Counted from the stretch's first letter, positions 6,395 to 14,240 are shown. The stretch is DNA of 21,406 nt from JAIPJA01 sp964390115 (GCA_964390115.1 CAYMGT010000010.1:1-21406), one strand, 5' to 3'. The notes: generated by a model not told the origin, from the letters alone. Translations and numbers: made by a program.

Positions 6395-6403
6395 ATTATA
6401 CCA
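6395..6403 (-). promoter_or_regulatory. Extended -10 promoter for the bactofilin-like/mutase unit
   Basis: The minus strand reads TGGTATAAT, an extended -10 (TGn-TATAAT), at 6403-6395. A TTGCTC at 6422-6417 is a possible -35 with 16-base spacing and lies inside the start of the divergent Elp3 gene. The predicted start near 6388 gives a leader of about 33 bases to the ATG at 6355. Confidence 0.6.
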
Positions 6404-6409
6404 GAAAAA

Positions 6410-7978
6410 ATGAAGCGAGCAACCAAAGAATTATTAAATATACATGTTAAAGGTATTAAATGCGCTAAGGATTTAGACGCCTTAAAGAGAAGTTTAGCAA
6501 AAAAATATAAGATAGGAATTCTTTTAAATTCAGAGATATTAAAAGAATATAGAAAGCGGGTTAAAAATAAAAAAATTGAAAGAAATTTAAGTTTAGAAAA
6601 TATTTTAAAGAAAAGGGCAATTAGAACTATGTCTGGTGTTGCGCCCGTGGCAGTTTTAACTAAACCTTATCCTTGCCCAGGTAACTGTGCTTATTGTCCC
6701 AACGAAAAGAATGTTCCTGTTAGCTACTTATCAAATGAACCGGCGGTTATGCGGGCTATTCGCTGTAGCTATAAACCCTATAGACAAACTCAAGACAGGT
6801 TAAGAGCCTTAGAGGCTAATGGTCATGACCCTAGAAAAATTGAATTAATTGTTATGGGCGGAACTTGGAGTTTTTTGCCTTTAAATTATAGATATCTTTA
6901 TATTGCTAATTGTTTTAAGGCGGCTAATGATTATCCCAGAGAGAGAGAAGAAATAAAAAACGTTAGTAATATATCGACTTTAAAAAGTATTTTAAAAAAA
7001 GAACAAAAAAGAAATGAGACGACTAAGTATAAAATTATTGGCTTAACCTTGGAGACTAGGCCTGACTATATCGATAAAGAAGAACTGTTACTAATGAGAG
7101 AAATGGGATGCACTAGGGTTGAAATGGGCGTGCAGGCTCTTTCTGATAAAATTTTAAAACTTAATAAACGGGGACATGGAGTTTTAGAAATTACTGAAGC
7201 CACTAAACTTCTTAGGCGGTATGGCTTTAAAATAACTTACCATTTTATGCCTGCTTTACCCGGATCTTCAACTACTTTGGATTTTAAAATGTTTAATAAA
7301 ATGTTTAATGATTCTCGTTTTCAACCAGATCAAATTAAATTTTATCCGACAGTAGTAGTGAAGGGCAGTCTTTTGTATTCTTGGTGGAAGCAGGGGAAGT
7401 ATAAGCCGTATACTGATAAGCAATTGAAAAATTTAATTATTAAATGTAAGAAAATTGTACCTAAATATGTAAGAATTATTAGATTAATCAGAGATATCCC
7501 TGGGGAATCAATTGAAGCTGGTAATAAAATAACTAATTTAAGACAAATCATACAAGATGCTGGAGTTGTTTGTAGTTGTATTAGATGCAGAGAGGCTAGA
7601 GATAGAAAAATACCTGATAAGCTTATAACAGAAATTATTAATTATACAGCTTCTGGTGGAGAAGAGTTCTTTATTAGTTTTACTGATGTTAATAAAAAAG
7701 TTCTTTACGGTTTTGCGAGACTTAGAATAGATAAAAACAGCCCTATAGCTCAATCTATTATTAGAGAGCTACATGTTTACGGACAGTTAGTTTACAAGGG
7801 GTCTGAAAAAAAAATACAACATGCTGGTTTGGGTAAGAAATTAATGGCCATGGCTGAAGATATAGCTTTAAAAAATAATTGTAAAAACATTGCTGTTATC
7901 TCAGGGGTTGGAGTGAGAGGTTATTACCGTAAACTGGGTTATAGGTTAAAAAATACTTATTTATTTAAACAATTTTAA
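6410..7978 (+). CDS. elp3: Elp3-family radical SAM tRNA wobble-uridine modification enzyme
   Basis: The 522-residue protein has the Elp3 layout: an N-terminal tRNA-binding part, a radical-SAM domain with Cys89, Cys93 and Cys96 in PYPCPGNCAYCPNE, and a C-terminal GNAT domain (about 405-522). The acetyl-CoA loop QHAGLGKKL (470-478) and the tyrosines in RGYYRKLGY (503-511) are present. The conserved Elp3 blocks RSYKPY-like (IRCSYKPYRQT) and GGTWSFLP are clear. Elp3 makes 5-carboxymethyl-type uridine at tRNA position 34 from acetyl-CoA. It works alone in archaea and some bacteria, without the eukaryotic Elongator partners, none of which is seen here. The gene is divergent from the bactofilin-like gene and stands alone. 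Confidence 0.93.
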   Translation: MKRATKELLNIHVKGIKCAKDLDALKRSLAKKYKIGILLNSEILKEYRKRVKNKKIERNLSLENILKKRAIRTMSGVAPVAVLTKPYPCPGNCAYCPNEKNVPVSYLSNEPAVMRAIRCSYKPYRQTQDRLRALEANGHDPRKIELIVMGGTWSFLPLNYRYLYIANCFKAANDYPREREEIKNVSNISTLKSILKKEQKRNETTKYKIIGLTLETRPDYIDKEELLLMREMGCTRVEMGVQALSDKILKLNKRGHGVLEITEATKLLRRYGFKITYHFMPALPGSSTTLDFKMFNKMFNDSRFQPDQIKFYPTVVVKGSLLYSWWKQGKYKPYTDKQLKNLIIKCKKIVPKYVRIIRLIRDIPGESIEAGNKITNLRQIIQDAGVVCSCIRCREARDRKIPDKLITEIINYTASGGEEFFISFTDVNKKVLYGFARLRIDKNSPIAQSIIRELHVYGQLVYKGSEKKIQHAGLGKKLMAMAEDIALKNNCKNIAVISGVGVRGYYRKLGYRLKNTYLFKQF

Positions 7979-8012
7979 ATATTTATAGTGAAATGTTTAA
8001 TAAATTAAAATT

Positions 8013-8041
8013 TTGACAAAAGAACTTTACTGATTTAATAT
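8013..8041 (+). promoter_or_regulatory. Strong promoter of the glyA operon, predicted leaderless
   Basis: TTGACA (8013-8018) and TAATAT (8036-8041) are separated by 17 bases. The usual start, six to nine bases after the -10, falls at 8048-8050, that is on or beside the A of the glyA ATG (8050). The transcript would therefore have almost no 5' leader. The promoter closely resembles that of nusA at 21189-21217. Confidence 0.8.
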
Positions 8042-8049
8042 ATAGCTAT

Positions 8050-9288
8050 ATGAATTATGAAAATTTAAAAAAATTAGACAAAGAAGTATTCGAAATTATA
8101 AGCAGAGAGACAAATCGTCAAGAGAATGAATTAGAGTTAATTGCTTCAGAAAATTATGTATCCTCAGCGGTATTAGAGGCCTTGTCATCACCTTTGGCTA
8201 ATAAGTATAGTGAGGGTTATAGCGGAAAAAGATATTATGGTGGTAATAAAATTATTGATGAAGTAGAAAATTTAGCAATAGAGAGAGCTAAAAAACTTTT
8301 TAAAGCCGAACATGTTAATGTTCAAGCTCTTTCAGGGTCACCGGCTAATTTTGCCGTCTATAATGCCTTTTTAGAGCCTGGTGATAAGGTTTTGGCTTTT
8401 AGGCTTGATCACGGAGGACATTTAACCCATGGTCACAGTGTTAATTTTTCTGGAAAATTATACAACTTTACTCATTATGGAGTTGGAGATGATGGTAGAA
8501 TAGATATGGAGGTGTTAAGAGAGCAAGCGATAAAGGAAAAACCAAAAATGATTGTAGCGGGTTTTAGTGCTTACTCTAGAAATTTAGATTGGCAAAAGTT
8601 TAGAAATATAGCCGATGAAGTAGAAGCTATTCTATTTGCTGATATTTCTCATATTGCTGGTTTAATAGCAGCTAAAAAGATAGAAAATCCTGTGCCAATT
8701 TGCGATGTTGTCTCAAGTACTACTCATAAAACTTTAAGAGGCCCTAGAGGGGCAATTATCCTATCTAAAGAAAAGTTTGCTAAACAAATTGATAAATCAG
8801 TATTTCCAGGTATGCAAGGTGGGCCTCATGACAATATGACAGCCGCTAAAGCAGTTTCTTTTAGTGAGGCTATGGAAAAAAGTTTTTCAGATTATATTGA
8901 AAAAGTAATGGAAAATGCCAGTACAATGGCTGAGGAGTTTATAGCCCTAGGATATCAAGTTATTTCTGGGGGTACAGATAATCATATGTTTATTTTAAAT
9001 TTAAATAATCTTAATTTAAGTGGAAAAGAGGCAGAGAAGATTTTAGAATCAGTTGGTATTTCAGTTTCTAGGTCTACTATACCAAACGATCCTAGACCAC
9101 CCTTTAATCCTTCTGGTTTAAGAATTGGTACGCCCGCTATCACTACTAGAGGTATGGGAAAAAATGAGATTAAAGAAATTGTAAGATTAATAGATGCGAG
9201 TTTAAAAAATATACAAAGTGAGACAATAAAAGAAAAAAATAAAAAAGAAATATTTGATTTGTGTCAAAAATTTCCTTTAAATTACTGA
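8050..9288 (+). CDS. glyA: Serine hydroxymethyltransferase
   Basis: The 412-residue protein is full length and close to the family consensus. It converts serine and tetrahydrofolate to glycine and 5,10-methylene-tetrahydrofolate in the cytoplasm. The pyridoxal phosphate lysine is K227 in SSTTHKTLRGPRG. Other fixed blocks are LIASENYVS (30-38), NKYSEGYSGKRYYGG, RLDHGGHLTHG and FADISHIAGLI. It is the first gene of an operon, with folD one base after its stop, recQ and a methyltransferase following. There is no Shine-Dalgarno site; the promoter places the RNA start at the ATG. Confidence 0.96.
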   Translation: MNYENLKKLDKEVFEIISRETNRQENELELIASENYVSSAVLEALSSPLANKYSEGYSGKRYYGGNKIIDEVENLAIERAKKLFKAEHVNVQALSGSPANFAVYNAFLEPGDKVLAFRLDHGGHLTHGHSVNFSGKLYNFTHYGVGDDGRIDMEVLREQAIKEKPKMIVAGFSAYSRNLDWQKFRNIADEVEAILFADISHIAGLIAAKKIENPVPICDVVSSTTHKTLRGPRGAIILSKEKFAKQIDKSVFPGMQGGPHDNMTAAKAVSFSEAMEKSFSDYIEKVMENASTMAEEFIALGYQVISGGTDNHMFILNLNNLNLSGKEAEKILESVGISVSRSTIPNDPRPPFNPSGLRIGTPAITTRGMGKNEIKEIVRLIDASLKNIQSETIKEKNKKEIFDLCQKFPLNY

Positions 9289-9289
9289 G

Positions 9290-9958
9290 ATGGTAAAAAT
9301 TATCGATGGTAAAAAAATTTCTGAGACAATNNNNNNNNNNNNNNNNNNNNNNNNNNNNNNNNNNNNNNNNNNNNNNNNNNNNNNNNNNNNNNNNNNNNNN
9401 NNNNNNNNNNNNNNNNNNNNNNNNNNNNNNAAGATTATAAACAGTCTTGATTACAGAAAAGATGTTGATGGTTTTCATAAAGAGAGTTTAGATAAAATAG
9501 ATAGTGGTGGAGTTTTCTTGTCACCAGTATTTGCTTCAGTTTTAAGAATTCTTCAAGAGATTAATTATAAACTAGAAGATAAGCAAGTGGCTATTATATA
9601 CAATTCATTAATTTTTGGTAGCGGTTTAGTTAAGCTTGTAAAAAATAGAAAAGGAAAGTCAATTTTAATACAAAAAGATGAAATAGAGTTGAAAAAGGAT
9701 CAAATTTCTCAATCGGATGTTGTTATAACTGCTTTAGGGGTGCCGAAGTTTTTAGATAAGACCTATATAAAACAGGGAGCTGTAGTTATTGATGTAGGAA
9801 TTTCTAAATTTAATGGAAAAGTTGTTGGTGATGTGGACTCAGATAGCGTAAAAGAACTTGCTTCATATATTACACCTGTTCCTGGGGGAATAGGTCCTAT
9901 GACCATAGCCATGCTATTTAAGAATACGTTAGAGGCATTTAAAAATAAGATAAAATAG
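9290..9958 (+). CDS. folD: FolD-like methylenetetrahydrofolate dehydrogenase/cyclohydrolase, interrupted by an assembly gap
   Basis: The first 13 residues (MVKIIDGKKISET) and the part from DVDGFH onward match FolD, which oxidises methylene- to formyl-tetrahydrofolate. The 100-N gap at 9331-9430 removes the folate-binding half with its catalytic lysine. Compared with the E. coli enzyme, about 95 residues are missing, so the true gap should be near 285 bases; the open frame across the Ns is fortuitous. The C-terminal block TPVPGGIGPMTIAML is excellent. Two normally conserved parts are degenerate: the PCTPxG region reads FLSPVFA, and the nucleotide loop GRSxxVGxP reads YNSLIFGSG. Cofactor use may be altered. 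It starts one base after glyA, a consistent pathway partner. Confidence 0.85.
   Translation: MVKIIDGKKISETXXXXXXXXXXXXXXXXXXXXXXXXXXXXXXXXXXKIINSLDYRKDVDGFHKESLDKIDSGGVFLSPVFASVLRILQEINYKLEDKQVAIIYNSLIFGSGLVKLVKNRKGKSILIQKDEIELKKDQISQSDVVITALGVPKFLDKTYIKQGAVVIDVGISKFNGKVVGDVDSDSVKELASYITPVPGGIGPMTIAMLFKNTLEAFKNKIK
9331..9430. other. Assembly gap of 100 N inside folD
   Basis: Exactly 100 N residues mark a scaffold join of unknown size. From the length of FolD proteins about 280-300 bases are really missing here. Confidence 0.99.
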
Positions 9959-9963
9959 TAATA

Positions 9964-11739
9964 ATGAATAAAAATAATTTAGAAGAGTTACTTCTTACTC
10001 GTTTTGGTTTTGAAAATTTTAAAATTGGTCAATTAGAGGCAGTTGAGTATCTTTTGGCAGGTAAAAACACTGTTGCTATATTACCTACAGGAGGTGGAAA
10101 ATCTTTAATTTACCAATTTGTAGCTTTAGCCTCAGAAGGGGTTACTATTGTAGTTTCTCCTTTAATAGCTTTAATGAAAGACCAAGTAGATGCTTTGAAT
10201 AAAAAGAATATTCCGGCGACTTTTATAAATTCTTCTTTGTCACCAATTGAGTCACAAAATAGACTAGAAGCTATAAAGAGAGGAGAATATAAATTAATAT
10301 ATGTGGCTCCAGAGAGATTTTATAACCAAGCCTTTTTAGCAGTTTTAAAAAATCTAAAAATTTCTTTATTTGCTATTGACGAGGCACATTGTATAAGTCA
10401 GTGGGGACATGATTTTCGCCCTAGTTATTTAAGGCTTAAGGAGGTCATTAAATCCTTAGGTAATCCTGTGGTGGCAGCTCTAACAGCTACTGCTACACTT
10501 GAAGTCAGGGCCGATATAGCTAAACAACTTAATTTAGACCAAGACTATGGTTTAGTGGTAAGTGGATTTTCTCGTCCTAATTTACATTTTGCTGCGGTTG
10601 AAGCTCATGATTTTCAAAAATTAGACTTAATATGTGATGCTATTAAGAGCTTTTCTGATGGATCAGGGATTGTTTATGTGGGAACTAGAGCTAAGGCAGA
10701 AGAGTTAGTAGAAAAATTATTAGCTGAGGGGGTGGGGGCGGCTAGTTATCATGCAGGAATGGATAATGATAGTCGCAGTTGGGTACAGGATGGGTTTATA
10801 AACAGTAAAATACAGGTAGTAGTTGCTACCAATGCTTTTGGTCTTGGAATTGATAAAAAAGATGTTCGTTATGTTATTCATCACGATATACCAGGAACCA
10901 TTGAAGCATATTATCAAGAAGCTGGACGCGCTGGTAGAGATGGAAAAAGAAGTTTTTGTCTTTTATTTTATTCACCTAAGGATCGATTTTTACGAGAATT
11001 TTTTATCAAAGGAGATAATCCCTCACCTAATGTAGTGATTGAAATTTATGATGTTCTTTTAGACTATCTTAGTCAAAAAGAAACAGATTTTAATAATAAG
11101 GTTATGTTTACCTATAGGGATCTTTCTACAAGGTTATCTGAACAAATTCCTGAAATGGCAATAGGCACGGGACTGAAAATTTTAGAAAAAGAGGGCTATA
11201 TTCGGAGAAGTCAAGACAAACAAAGTCGAGCTTTTGTGAAAATAAAAAATAGTTGGGGAGAGTTAAAAAACTCTTTAAGCCCAAGAGCTAAAAAGCAACA
11301 AGAAATATTATATAAGTTAGAAGACAAATTTTTTAAAGAACTAGAAGAAGGTTGGTATTATAATCCAGAGGAAGTAAGTCAAATATTAGAAATAAAAAAA
11401 GACTCATTAACTAGATTAATAAAAAATTTATTAGAAAAAGATTTAGTGGAGTATAAGCCACCGTTTAGAGGTACTGAGGTAGAGATTATAGATCCAAATA
11501 AGAATTTAAATATTGATTTTTCTTTACTCAAGGCTAAGTTGGAACAGGCACATGAAAAATTAGATAAAATGGAAGCGTATGTTTATGAATATTCTTGTCG
11601 TCAGAAATATATTTTAGAGTATTTTGGTGAAAAAGATGCGAAGAGCTGTGGTAAATGTGATAATTGCTTAAAGGGAAAGGGTGGTCGAAAAAAAATGAGT
11701 GAAAAAGATAAAAAGAAATCATATTTAGTTGATGTTTAA
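9964..11739 (+). CDS. recQ: ATP-dependent DNA helicase RecQ
   Basis: The 591-residue protein is a 3'-5' helicase of repair and replication-fork processing. Visible motifs are Walker A LPTGGGKS (40-47), DEAH (139-142) followed by CISQWGHDFRPSY, TATAT, the ATNAFGLGIDKKDVR block, and QEAGRAGRDG with the arginine finger. The RQC zinc site has Cys545, Cys562, Cys565 and Cys568 (CRQK ... CGKCDNC). A winged-helix region separates the helicase core from a late zinc site, so the order differs from E. coli RecQ, where zinc binding directly follows the core. No HRDC domain is seen; the protein ends in a lysine-rich tail. It starts five bases after folD and belongs to the same operon. Confidence 0.95.
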   Translation: MNKNNLEELLLTRFGFENFKIGQLEAVEYLLAGKNTVAILPTGGGKSLIYQFVALASEGVTIVVSPLIALMKDQVDALNKKNIPATFINSSLSPIESQNRLEAIKRGEYKLIYVAPERFYNQAFLAVLKNLKISLFAIDEAHCISQWGHDFRPSYLRLKEVIKSLGNPVVAALTATATLEVRADIAKQLNLDQDYGLVVSGFSRPNLHFAAVEAHDFQKLDLICDAIKSFSDGSGIVYVGTRAKAEELVEKLLAEGVGAASYHAGMDNDSRSWVQDGFINSKIQVVVATNAFGLGIDKKDVRYVIHHDIPGTIEAYYQEAGRAGRDGKRSFCLLFYSPKDRFLREFFIKGDNPSPNVVIEIYDVLLDYLSQKETDFNNKVMFTYRDLSTRLSEQIPEMAIGTGLKILEKEGYIRRSQDKQSRAFVKIKNSWGELKNSLSPRAKKQQEILYKLEDKFFKELEEGWYYNPEEVSQILEIKKDSLTRLIKNLLEKDLVEYKPPFRGTEVEIIDPNKNLNIDFSLLKAKLEQAHEKLDKMEAYVYEYSCRQKYILEYFGEKDAKSCGKCDNCLKGKGGRKKMSEKDKKKSYLVDV

Positions 11740-11741
11740 TT

Positions 11742-12428
11742 ATGAGAAAAAATAAAGTAAAAAAAATTTTAGAAATTGTTAAAAATAATTATAATAAGAT
11801 TGCTTCCGAGTTTGCAGTAGATCGCAATAAAAAATTATGGCCAGAGGTAATTAAGCAGGTAAATAAAGTTGAAGACAATGCTAGAGTATTGGATTTAGGC
11901 TGCGGCAGTGGACGATTATTAGAAGAATTAAATACAGAAACGGCTTATTTGGGAATAGATAATAGCGAGGAGCTTTTAAAAATAGCTAAAGAGAATTATA
12001 AAGATAGAAAAAATTCAAAATTTATTGTACAAGATGCAATAAATTTAGATAAAATTAAGAATAAGCCCTTTAATTATATTTTTTCTATAGCCATGCTGCA
12101 TCACATACCTTCTAAAAAATTAAGACACGAATCTTTAATTAGCGCGACTAAATTTTTACAAAAAGAGGGAGAGTTTTTTATTACAGTCTGGAATATGTGG
12201 GCTTGGAAAAAGTTTAGGTGGCAAATAATAAAATCTTACTTTAATTTTTTTAATAGCTTAGATAGCAGGGACCTACTTTTTTATTGGCAGGGTAAAAATA
12301 AAAGTTTAAGATATTACCATGCTTTTAGTCAGCGCGGATTTAAAAAAGAAATCAAAAAAGCTGGTTTAAAAATTATCTCTAGTCAAAAGGGGCATGGTAG
12401 TTTATATATTTTAGCAAAAAAGGTTTAA
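11742..12428 (+). CDS. Class I SAM methyltransferase, Trm9/ALKBH8-like
   Basis: The 228-residue protein has motif I LDLGCGSGR (50-58), the acidic D73 at the end of strand 2 (YLGIDNS), the D98 block (VQDAINL), and SIAMLHHIPS (115-124). Two features point to the Trm9/ALKBH8 group: the VWNMWAWKKF segment after strand 5 and RYYHAFSQRGF (190-200), which correspond to conserved VW and R/YYHxF elements. Trm9 methylates the carboxymethyl group at tRNA wobble uridine, the product of Elp3, which is encoded 3.8 kb upstream. Family assignment is from motif memory and the substrate is inference. It begins two bases after recQ and closes the operon. Confidence 0.65.
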   Translation: MRKNKVKKILEIVKNNYNKIASEFAVDRNKKLWPEVIKQVNKVEDNARVLDLGCGSGRLLEELNTETAYLGIDNSEELLKIAKENYKDRKNSKFIVQDAINLDKIKNKPFNYIFSIAMLHHIPSKKLRHESLISATKFLQKEGEFFITVWNMWAWKKFRWQIIKSYFNFFNSLDSRDLLFYWQGKNKSLRYYHAFSQRGFKKEIKKAGLKIISSQKGHGSLYILAKKV

Positions 12429-12460
12429 ATTTTAAGTTTATAAATCTTATAAAAAAGGAC

Positions 12461-12489
12461 TTGACGTCTAATTTTTTTTGAGTTATAGT
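12461..12489 (+). promoter_or_regulatory. Promoter of the CstR-like repressor
   Basis: TTGACG (12461-12466) and TATAGT (12484-12489) are separated by 17 bases, each one base from consensus. The predicted start at about 12495-12497 lies inside the G/C-rich palindrome at 12493-12511, so bound repressor would block the promoter. Confidence 0.75.
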
Positions 12490-12492
12490 ATA

Positions 12493-12511
12493 GACACTTC
12501 CCAGGGGTGTC
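12493..12511 (+). promoter_or_regulatory. Candidate operator for the CsoR/CstR-family repressor
   Basis: The sequence is an imperfect inverted repeat, GACAC-TT-CCC-A-GGG-GTGTC, with a C/G-tract centre in an otherwise A/T-rich region. CsoR and CstR operators are palindromes with a run of C then a run of G in the middle, so the type fits. It directly follows the -10 hexamer and covers the predicted transcription start, implying autorepression. Confidence 0.6.
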
Positions 12512-12530
12512 AGTTTTTATCCTTTATATT

Positions 12531-12779
12531 ATGGCTGAGAAAACTTTAGATAATAGAATAAACAATATCATTGGTCAATTAAGAGGGATGAAAAAACTTT
12601 TATCAGATAAAGATTTTGATTGTAGTAAAACCTTAATACAATTGAAGGCTATTAAATCAGCTTCTTCATCACTTTTAAATAAATTTTTACAAAATAATCT
12701 GCAAGAATGTTTAAATGGTTCTAGTAAAAAAGATGAAGAATTATTAAAAAAATTGCTTAATGAATTAACAAAAAATTAA
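12531..12779 (+). CDS. CsoR/RcnR-family repressor, CstR-like (persulfide-sensing type)
   Basis: The 82-residue all-helical protein belongs to the DUF156 family, with the signature RINNIIGQLRGM (9-20). Sensor positions are Cys31 (DFDCSKTL) and Cys60 (NNLQECL). In copper-sensing CsoR the residue four before the second cysteine is a histidine ligand; here it is Asn56. The Cys, Asn, Cys arrangement at the same spacing is that of Staphylococcus aureus CstR (Cys31 and Cys60), which senses persulfides by a disulfide or polysulfide bridge. I chose ATG 12531, where family proteins begin; an upstream in-frame GTG at 12507 lies inside the operator and adds a hydrophobic octapeptide. Thioredoxin follows 71 bases downstream. 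Confidence 0.85.
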   Translation: MAEKTLDNRINNIIGQLRGMKKLLSDKDFDCSKTLIQLKAIKSASSSLLNKFLQNNLQECLNGSSKKDEELLKKLLNELTKN

Positions 12780-12850
12780 AAATAATACATTAAAAGTAAA
12801 AATATTATTAATAAGCTCCTATTTTGAGGTTATTAAAATATAAAAATTAT

Positions 12851-13180
12851 ATGTCAAAAACAATTAATTTAAACAAAGATAACTTTGAAACCGAAGTTAT
12901 TAATTCTGAAGTGCCTGTCTTAGTTGATTTTTGGGCACCATGGTGCATGCCTTGTAAAATGATGATTCCTATTTTAGATGAATTAGCTAAAGATTTAGAT
13001 GGTGAAGTGAAAATTGCCAAACTAAATACTGAGGAAGCTAATAATCAAGAATTAGCTATAAAGTATCAAATACAAAGTATTCCAAATATGAAGTTATTTA
13101 AAAAAGGTGAAGTGGTTGCAAACTTTATTGGCTTAAGAGATAAAGAATCATTAAAATCAGAAATTAAGGAAAACCTTTAA
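12851..13180 (+). CDS. trxA: Thioredoxin
   Basis: The 109-residue cytoplasmic protein has the full thioredoxin fold. The active site is WCMPCK with Cys32 and Cys35, where the usual glycine is methionine. The strand VLVDFWAPWC, the cis-proline in QSIPNMKLFKKGE and the C-terminal helix are normal. I chose ATG 12851, since the family begins a few residues before a NFETEV-type helix; an in-frame TTG at 12824 would add nine residues. No Shine-Dalgarno site or separate promoter is obvious, so read-through from the CstR-like gene is plausible. A bidirectional terminator follows. The glycine-to-methionine change may shift redox potential. Confidence 0.92.
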   Translation: MSKTINLNKDNFETEVINSEVPVLVDFWAPWCMPCKMMIPILDELAKDLDGEVKIAKLNTEEANNQELAIKYQIQSIPNMKLFKKGEVVANFIGLRDKESLKSEIKENL

Positions 13181-13201
13181 TAAAATAAGGAAAGTAAAAA
13201 T

Positions 13202-13239
13202 AAAAAAACACCTAAATTTGTAAACTTAGGTGTTTTTTT
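13202..13239. terminator. Bidirectional intrinsic terminator between thioredoxin and the exported thioredoxin-fold gene
   Basis: The arms AAAAAAACACCTAA (13202-13215) and TTAGGTGTTTTTTT (13226-13239) pair perfectly. An A-run on one side and a T-run on the other let it act for both convergent genes (stop at 13180 on plus and at 13257 on minus). Confidence 0.9.
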
Positions 13240-13256
13240 ATTGAGTTGTTGTTTAT

Positions 13257-14240
13257 TTATTCACAAGCAGCTGCGTTAGTAGCTGTTCCTGTATTGTAAC
13301 CAAATCCAGCTGAAGGAGGAGCGCTAGAGAGCTCAGCTTCACATTCTGCCGGTTGTTCGTTAAAAGATTGGCAAATAGCTGCTAATAAAGTAGCTGAATC
13401 TCTACCAACGGATACTTGGCTTTCGTTTATAATTAAGGTAGGTGATCCGCCAACTCCATATTTTTCATTATCGGCTTTATCTACAGCAAATTCTGGGTGA
13501 CTTCCTTGATAATTGATATTATTTTCAAAGTTATAAGTAATCTTATATTCTTCGTCAGTAGCTTCAACACAAGTATTTAATTGATTGTTATCAATAGAGG
13601 TTTCTTGTATACATTTTTCAGAATTTCCTTCAGCTAAGAAACAACTCAAATAGTCATTTAATTTTTCAGGACTATTTTCTTGAATACAATATTGTTTAAG
13701 TTGTTCTTGCAGTTCTTTTTCACCATGCATGGCGTAATCAACGAATTTTAATTCAAAGTCAATTGTATCTCCCAAGGCTTCTACTACAGGTAATATACCT
13801 TTTTCTATCTGTGTCCCATAAGGACAATGACTCATTACAAATAATTCAATTTTTGGCTTGTCCGCTTTAACAATATCTTTAGGGATTTGTGGAGTAGTTG
13901 TAGGATTATTTGCTATTTGCTTTTCAATAATAAGTCCTTGAGGAAAGAAAATTGTTCCATCTAAACTAAGATATGATTTTACAATTTGACCATTACCAAG
14001 ATCAATATCCATTTTATATAAATCTTTTTCTTTAACTACACTATTTATATCAATATCTACTGTTGTCCCTTCAGTCATAAGGTTATTATTGACATATTCT
14101 TTAGCAATATTCTTAGCTTTCTCTGGTTCAATAGCTTTAGCTTCGTCTGGAGAAAAAGAAGTTGTTAAAGCCCAACTTAGAGAGGCTAAAAAAAGTACTG
14201 TTATAACTCCAATTATGATGTATAGTTTTTTCTGCTTCAT
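13257..14240 (-). CDS. Membrane-anchored extracytoplasmic thioredoxin-fold protein with single active-site cysteine
   Basis: The 327-residue protein has an N-terminal signal anchor (residues 6-25), a PepSY-like region (about 36-110) and a thioredoxin-like domain (about 130-295). The active-site position reads MSHCPYGTQ, so only Cys139 remains and the second cysteine of a CxxC pair is glycine (G142). The cis-proline loop GGSPTL (264-269) is intact. Cysteines at 185, 200, 210 and 224 lie in a helical insert, with further ones at 290 and 300, similar in spirit to GILT-type proteins. A DsbA- or isomerase-like job on exported proteins is likely but not proven. It has its own promoter and ends at the shared terminator. 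The tail is rich in Ala, Gly and Thr and ends AAACE. Confidence 0.7.
   Translation of the reverse strand: MKQKKLYIIIGVITVLFLASLSWALTTSFSPDEAKAIEPEKAKNIAKEYVNNNLMTEGTTVDIDINSVVKEKDLYKMDIDLGNGQIVKSYLSLDGTIFFPQGLIIEKQIANNPTTTPQIPKDIVKADKPKIELFVMSHCPYGTQIEKGILPVVEALGDTIDFELKFVDYAMHGEKELQEQLKQYCIQENSPEKLNDYLSCFLAEGNSEKCIQETSIDNNQLNTCVEATDEEYKITYNFENNINYQGSHPEFAVDKADNEKYGVGGSPTLIINESQVSVGRDSATLLAAICQSFNEQPAECEAELSSAPPSAGFGYNTGTATNAAACE

Noticed and set aside
10823..11035. Second frame inside recQ.
   Set aside because: Overlaps the conserved helicase motif region, which is clearly the coding frame.
12507..12530. GTG start of the CstR-like repressor.
   Set aside because: It lies within the palindromic operator and adds a hydrophobic peptide absent from the family.
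12824..12850. TTG start of thioredoxin.
   Set aside because: Family alignment fits the ATG at 12851; the extra residues are not typical.
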